A DNA stretch of 64,000 bases, taken from HdN1 sp964473645. Lineage in GTDB: Bacteria; Pseudomonadota; Gammaproteobacteria; Pseudomonadales; Ketobacteraceae. The stretch is from the NCBI GenBank assembly GCA_964473645.1, contig CAYYPW010000001.1, forward strand, positions 186,001-250,000, in the 5' to 3' direction. Every line of letters starts with the position of its first letter. Position 1 is the stretch's first letter. Below are positions 60,693-64,000 of the stretch, piece after piece. A program made the position numbers and the translations under genes. The notes under the pieces were generated by a model, which did not search any database, was not told where the DNA came from, and saw only the letters and a program-made list of their open reading frames with translations.

Positions 60693-63155
60693 CTAACGCC
60701 CCACCATTTCTGCATCAAACGGAACACTTGCCATCGATTCACTCGGATGCTGAATAAAATAACCTTGGAAATAGCGCAAACCGAGTTCCCACAAGCAAGC
60801 AAACGACTTGGCATCCTCAATATTGGAAGCGACCCACTTCACCTCTTTATGTCCGCTTTGCAATAGCTGCTTGATAGCATCACGAATCGCCAGCTCTGAT
60901 TCAGCGCGCCGACACCAATCTGGACTCAACTTGGCAAAATCAATGCCGCCCAACTCCTTCAACACATGCTGACTATGCCCCGATGGGCCAACCTGCTCCA
61001 GCATGAAGCCACAATGAAGTGCGTTCAGCTGCGCCAACAATTTGCGCGCACGTGCAACATCCTTGAGCACACAGGATTCCGGCAATGCGAAAATGATCTG
61101 GCGGGTACCGCGCAAGCGTGCGGCTTTAATAACGTTGCTGATATAGGGCAACAAACGTTCTAGCTGCCCCAAATTCGGCGCCAATTTAATGATGACCGCA
61201 AACCCCGCTGCCGCTTTCCCTCCCATTTCGCCCAAGGCTTTCACGCTGTTCTCGATAACGAAACGATCAACTGCAAAGCTGCCCCCTTCCACGTGTGAGT
61301 CTAACCACTTCATAAATTGCGCAGGTAAATACACACGTCCCTGCTCATCCACCAATCGCATCAACACCTCAAACCAGGCGTCATCCTTTTCGAGATTAAC
61401 AATGGGTTGGTACACCAGTTTGAATGCACGTACCTGCAATGCTTTATGAATCGATGGCGTCAGTGCTTGAGGTTCCGGCACAGCCATGTCTTTTGCCGAG
61501 TGCCCAGCCCACTCCACACGATCGCCACCGGCTTTTATGGCGCGCACGCAAGCAGTTTCTGTGCGCTCCAGCGCTTCTTCAAGTCGAGTGACGTTGGCGA
61601 TACTGACGCCACCTATACTGATCGTTAGATTGATTCCCACTGGCGCCAGATGCCACGGCGATGACTTAAAGGCAATCCGCAGTTGATCCAGTCGTTGATC
61701 CTGATCCAAACCTGCCGGATGCTGTAATAGCAGCACATAACTCATGGCACCTAACGCGCAGCCTGCCCCCATAACTTCAGGATACGTTGATAAAAATGTC
61801 TCGATGTCTTCCTCATGCTTGGCAAGCGCCAAGGGCCGGCAGCGCTCTTTCAAATAGCCCGCCTGATCCACAGAGACATAGGCAATCAGCACCTCTTGAT
61901 GAGAGGTATCGGTGGCAGCCCGTGCAATCAGCGCTTCGAGTTCAGTGAGAAAAAAGGCACGATTCTGCAGTGTTTTTTCATTGTTTCGTTGACTGATCTG
62001 CTCAATGCGCGTGCGTACCAATCGAGAACGCGAAATCTGTTGTCGCAGTGTTTGAGAAAGCATATAGAGGTCAACCGGTTTCGCCAAAAAGGCGTTCCCG
62101 ACAACGGTAAACATGTCTTGTTCGGCGGCCGCCTTGGGGGATGCAGACACAAACACAATCGGCAAGGTCATGAAATTGGGATCATGGCGCATCAAACGCC
62201 CCAACTCCAGCCCATCACAGCCTGGCATTTGATAATCAAGCACCACTGCATCGGGCCTGAATTCACTCAATTTTTGCATCAATTGCAACGGCTGCGCTAA
62301 AGTCTCGACAACAAATCCTGCCGCCAACAATGCGTTTTTATATACCAGTAGCAATTCGGTATCGTCATCCACCAATAATATGCGATCACCGGTTTGCAGG
62401 TTTTCCTGCAACAGCTGTTGAATTTTTTGATGCAGTTGCGTGATATCGAGCGGTTTTGGCAAATACGCCTTGGCACCTGCCCGCAGGGCACGCAAACGCG
62501 CCACCATGTCGGTGCGGGCTGACATCATGATCACCGGCATTTCCCCAATGCGCCCTTTTAGTTGTTCAAGCCACAACACGCCTTCCAGTGAATCTGCATG
62601 AAAGCCGATATCGAGCAATGCAATATTGAAATACTCTGACGCCAATGCGTCGGCAAACGCTTTTGGATGTGTAAACAACGTCACTTCATAGCCTGCATTT
62701 TCCAACCAATGTTGAATCAGTGCAGCCTGCTGTGGATCATCTTCTATCACGGCGACATGCGCGGCGAGTTGTTTGACTAACGCATGGCCGACAGCATCGC
62801 TACTTTCCTTGCCACCACCGACAATGGCTTGCTCGATGGCTTCTCGCAACAATTGAATGGCGTGGTCAATGCTCTGGCGTTGATCAGGGGTGGCTTCACT
62901 GTTGTCGAGCACAGCCTGTAATAATTGCTCCAGCCCTTTGGCGCGATCACTGATTCTTGGAAATTGAAAGGTCTGACCACTGCCATGCAGCTTATGTGCA
63001 GCGTTGCACATGGTGGTAAGCAACTGCTTGTCCCAATTCAGATGCTTGAGGCGACTCCAGGCGTTATTTAAATCATCAATGCGCTTGGGCAGGCTATCGA
63101 GATAGTTTTTTTGAATCTTGGCAAATTCACTGGATTCGACGCGGGACTCAGACAT
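60693..63155 (-). CDS. Hpt-REC-REC-degenerate GGDEF-degenerate EAL protein
   Basis: An 820-residue protein from ATG 63155 (AAGGA upstream). Residues 1-110 are an Hpt domain with His54 in AHKLHGSG. REC1 (HVAVIEDDPQQ ... ALLDIGF ... LPKPLD) and REC2 (RILLVDDDTEL ... VVLDYQMPGCDG ... LAKPVD) both keep the phospho-Asp and Lys. The GGDEF-like domain has GAMSY in place of GGDEF. The EAL-like domain keeps EVL (WFEVLMR) but has LEQVG where DDFG should be, so neither should make or break c-di-GMP. It is likely a signalling hub acting by binding. Same strand, directly upstream of the injection-system cluster, so a candidate regulator of it. Confidence 0.88.
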   Translation of the reverse strand: MSESRVESSEFAKIQKNYLDSLPKRIDDLNNAWSRLKHLNWDKQLLTTMCNAAHKLHGSGQTFQFPRISDRAKGLEQLLQAVLDNSEATPDQRQSIDHAIQLLREAIEQAIVGGGKESSDAVGHALVKQLAAHVAVIEDDPQQAALIQHWLENAGYEVTLFTHPKAFADALASEYFNIALLDIGFHADSLEGVLWLEQLKGRIGEMPVIMMSARTDMVARLRALRAGAKAYLPKPLDITQLHQKIQQLLQENLQTGDRILLVDDDTELLLVYKNALLAAGFVVETLAQPLQLMQKLSEFRPDAVVLDYQMPGCDGLELGRLMRHDPNFMTLPIVFVSASPKAAAEQDMFTVVGNAFLAKPVDLYMLSQTLRQQISRSRLVRTRIEQISQRNNEKTLQNRAFFLTELEALIARAATDTSHQEVLIAYVSVDQAGYLKERCRPLALAKHEEDIETFLSTYPEVMGAGCALGAMSYVLLLQHPAGLDQDQRLDQLRIAFKSSPWHLAPVGINLTISIGGVSIANVTRLEEALERTETACVRAIKAGGDRVEWAGHSAKDMAVPEPQALTPSIHKALQVRAFKLVYQPIVNLEKDDAWFEVLMRLVDEQGRVYLPAQFMKWLDSHVEGGSFAVDRFVIENSVKALGEMGGKAAAGFAVIIKLAPNLGQLERLLPYISNVIKAARLRGTRQIIFALPESCVLKDVARARKLLAQLNALHCGFMLEQVGPSGHSQHVLKELGGIDFAKLSPDWCRRAESELAIRDAIKQLLQSGHKEVKWVASNIEDAKSFACLWELGLRYFQGYFIQHPSESMASVPFDAEMVGR

Positions 63156-63595
63156 AAGCCATGTCCTTGAATGTGAATTAGAAAATCGCATGCCCGCTCA
63201 CGCCAACGACCGGCGTACAGGCATCTCCTGACAATAAGATTAGTCGATATCAATAAACAAACGACGGGTACAGAGAACAAGGACTCCTTTTGCAAATCCT
63301 ATTACGGGACATAGGGCTCAGCCATGCCCTGCGTTTACCCAGCACCCCCCAAAATCAAGCCGTGTGGTTAGTTGAATGTTACAAGGTGTGAGCCATGCAC
63401 GGCCATATCCTGCAATATTGCACTTGCAATATTCCCTGATTTGGTTAGGCTGATCATCGTAAGAAGCATTTTGCGTAGTACAAATTTAGATCTTTACCGG
63501 GTATTGTGCAAAAGATACTGATTTGGTGTTGAAGTCTATGCGCCTACGAAATGAGCAAGTTATAGGCATGCAAATGAGATTATGGAGGATTAACC
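63156..63595. other. 440-bp gap between divergent genes
   Basis: No gene is supported. TGCAATATTGCA (63411-63422) is a perfect 12-bp palindrome followed directly by a second TTGCAATATT, a possible operator. Otherwise nothing is recognised. Confidence 0.35.
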
Positions 63596-63799
63596 ATGGC
63601 CCCGCATGAAAGATCCAGGGATCGAGAAAGCAGATTGCACGATTCGAACCACGATAATACAAGAGTGGTTTATCGCAGCGAGATAACACCAGATATTCGC
63701 CGCGAGTCTGCGCAGCTGGTATCCCATTCTGGAGAACAGTTTGATTCGGATCTTGCTCAAAAGATCCATGAATGGTTCAAGAGTGGAAGCCGTTCCTAG
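63596..63799 (+). CDS. small hydrophilic protein, unknown
   Basis: A 67-residue ORF with a strong GGAGG 9 nt before the ATG. It is highly charged and polar (MAPHERSRDRESRLHDSNHD ... VVYRSEITPDIRRESAQLVS), with a C-terminal amphipathic helix DSDLAQKIHEWF. It has no signal peptide or Cys. The helix could be an interaction motif. It is 105 bp before the phosphoesterase gene on the same strand. Probably real because of its ribosome-binding site; function unknown. Confidence 0.5.
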   Translation: MAPHERSRDRESRLHDSNHDNTRVVYRSEITPDIRRESAQLVSHSGEQFDSDLAQKIHEWFKSGSRS

Positions 63800-63904
63800 G
63801 TCTGGAACTACGTTATATCTCCTCAATGAGCGCCAAATCCACTGATATTGCGCTGCGATCGTGAAGTAGAGCGGTGCGCCACCCTTTTACGGTGTCGTTC
63901 GTAA

Positions 63905-64000
63905 ATGAAAATTCTTCACCTTTCGGATCTCCACGTTCGCAGCAAATTCAAACAGTTAAGAGCTGCCGCTGATTCAACCAGAACCAGGGGCTCCGTCGAC
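63905..64000 (+). CDS. calcineurin-like metallophosphoesterase, 3' end outside window
   Basis: The ATG at 63905 opens MKILHLSDLHVRSKFKQLRA, the standard N-terminus of metallophosphoesterases, with the D-x-H metal-binding motif (SDLHV). The frame stays open to the window end (32 codons). The substrate cannot be told from this fragment. Confidence 0.75.
   Translation, partial: MKILHLSDLHVRSKFKQLRAAADSTRTRGSVD

Overview
The window looks like a chromosome segment of a gammaproteobacterium, probably free-living and environmental. The basis is general: moderate GC, a Sec/lipoprotein repertoire typical of Gram-negatives, an OmpA-like barrel, MscS, an otsBA-type trehalose operon, an integron remnant and proteobacterial-style palindromic repeats. 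No rRNA, tRNA or CRISPR array was recognised.

Layout. (1) 1-21986 is mostly ordinary chromosome. It holds a TPR protein cut by the window edge, an AHSA1/SRPBCC protein, a secreted phospholipase C-like protein convergent with a secreted zinc metalloprotease, and a TetR regulator overlapping a molybdopterin oxidoreductase. Next come a trehalose operon (otsB, GH15, otsA, the last broken by one base in a G8/C8 tract) divergent from an MscS channel, a BON lipoprotein, a small outer-membrane barrel, a fatty-acid desaturase, a GNAT protein and a three-domain FAAL-ACP-GNAT protein. (2) 21964-36100 is a decayed integron. It has a broken integrase gene, an attI-like junction, several attC-like hairpins ending in GTTATGG, and a family of roughly 300-450 bp non-coding repeats between cassettes. 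Its cargo is a complete three-gene ABC-3C conflict system (HNH effector, small middle component, DUF2326-type ATPase), a repeat-rich lipoprotein, a putative nuclease toxin with its probable immunity gene, a cytochrome P450, a chimeric IS remnant and an LprI/ankyrin protein. (3) 36167-60344 is a 17-gene minus-strand cluster for a contractile injection system: sheath, tube, chaperone-like protein, hub protein, split VgrG (gpD plus gp5/OB), PAAR tip, gp25, baseplate J and tail protein I. It has no capsid, portal, terminase, lysis or T6SS membrane-complex genes and no visible AAA+ ATPase. It includes several parts I cannot match to standard families: a tail-I/beta-propeller fusion, an 862-residue protein joining helical, membrane and M23-peptidase-like regions, a 1150-residue helical protein, and a fibre with 18 aromatic heptads. 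(4) 60693-63155 encodes an Hpt-REC-REC-degenerate GGDEF-degenerate EAL protein directly upstream of the cluster, a plausible regulator. The window ends in a small ORF and the first 32 codons of a metallophosphoesterase.

Possible links. The toxin/immunity pair at 29159-31099 is a candidate cargo of the injection system, but this rests only on proximity and domain type. Three palindromic elements with a shared ~52-54 nt core and long locus-specific arms sit inside the injection-system cluster. One of them lies across the start of a gene and appears to supply its ribosome-binding site and first codons.
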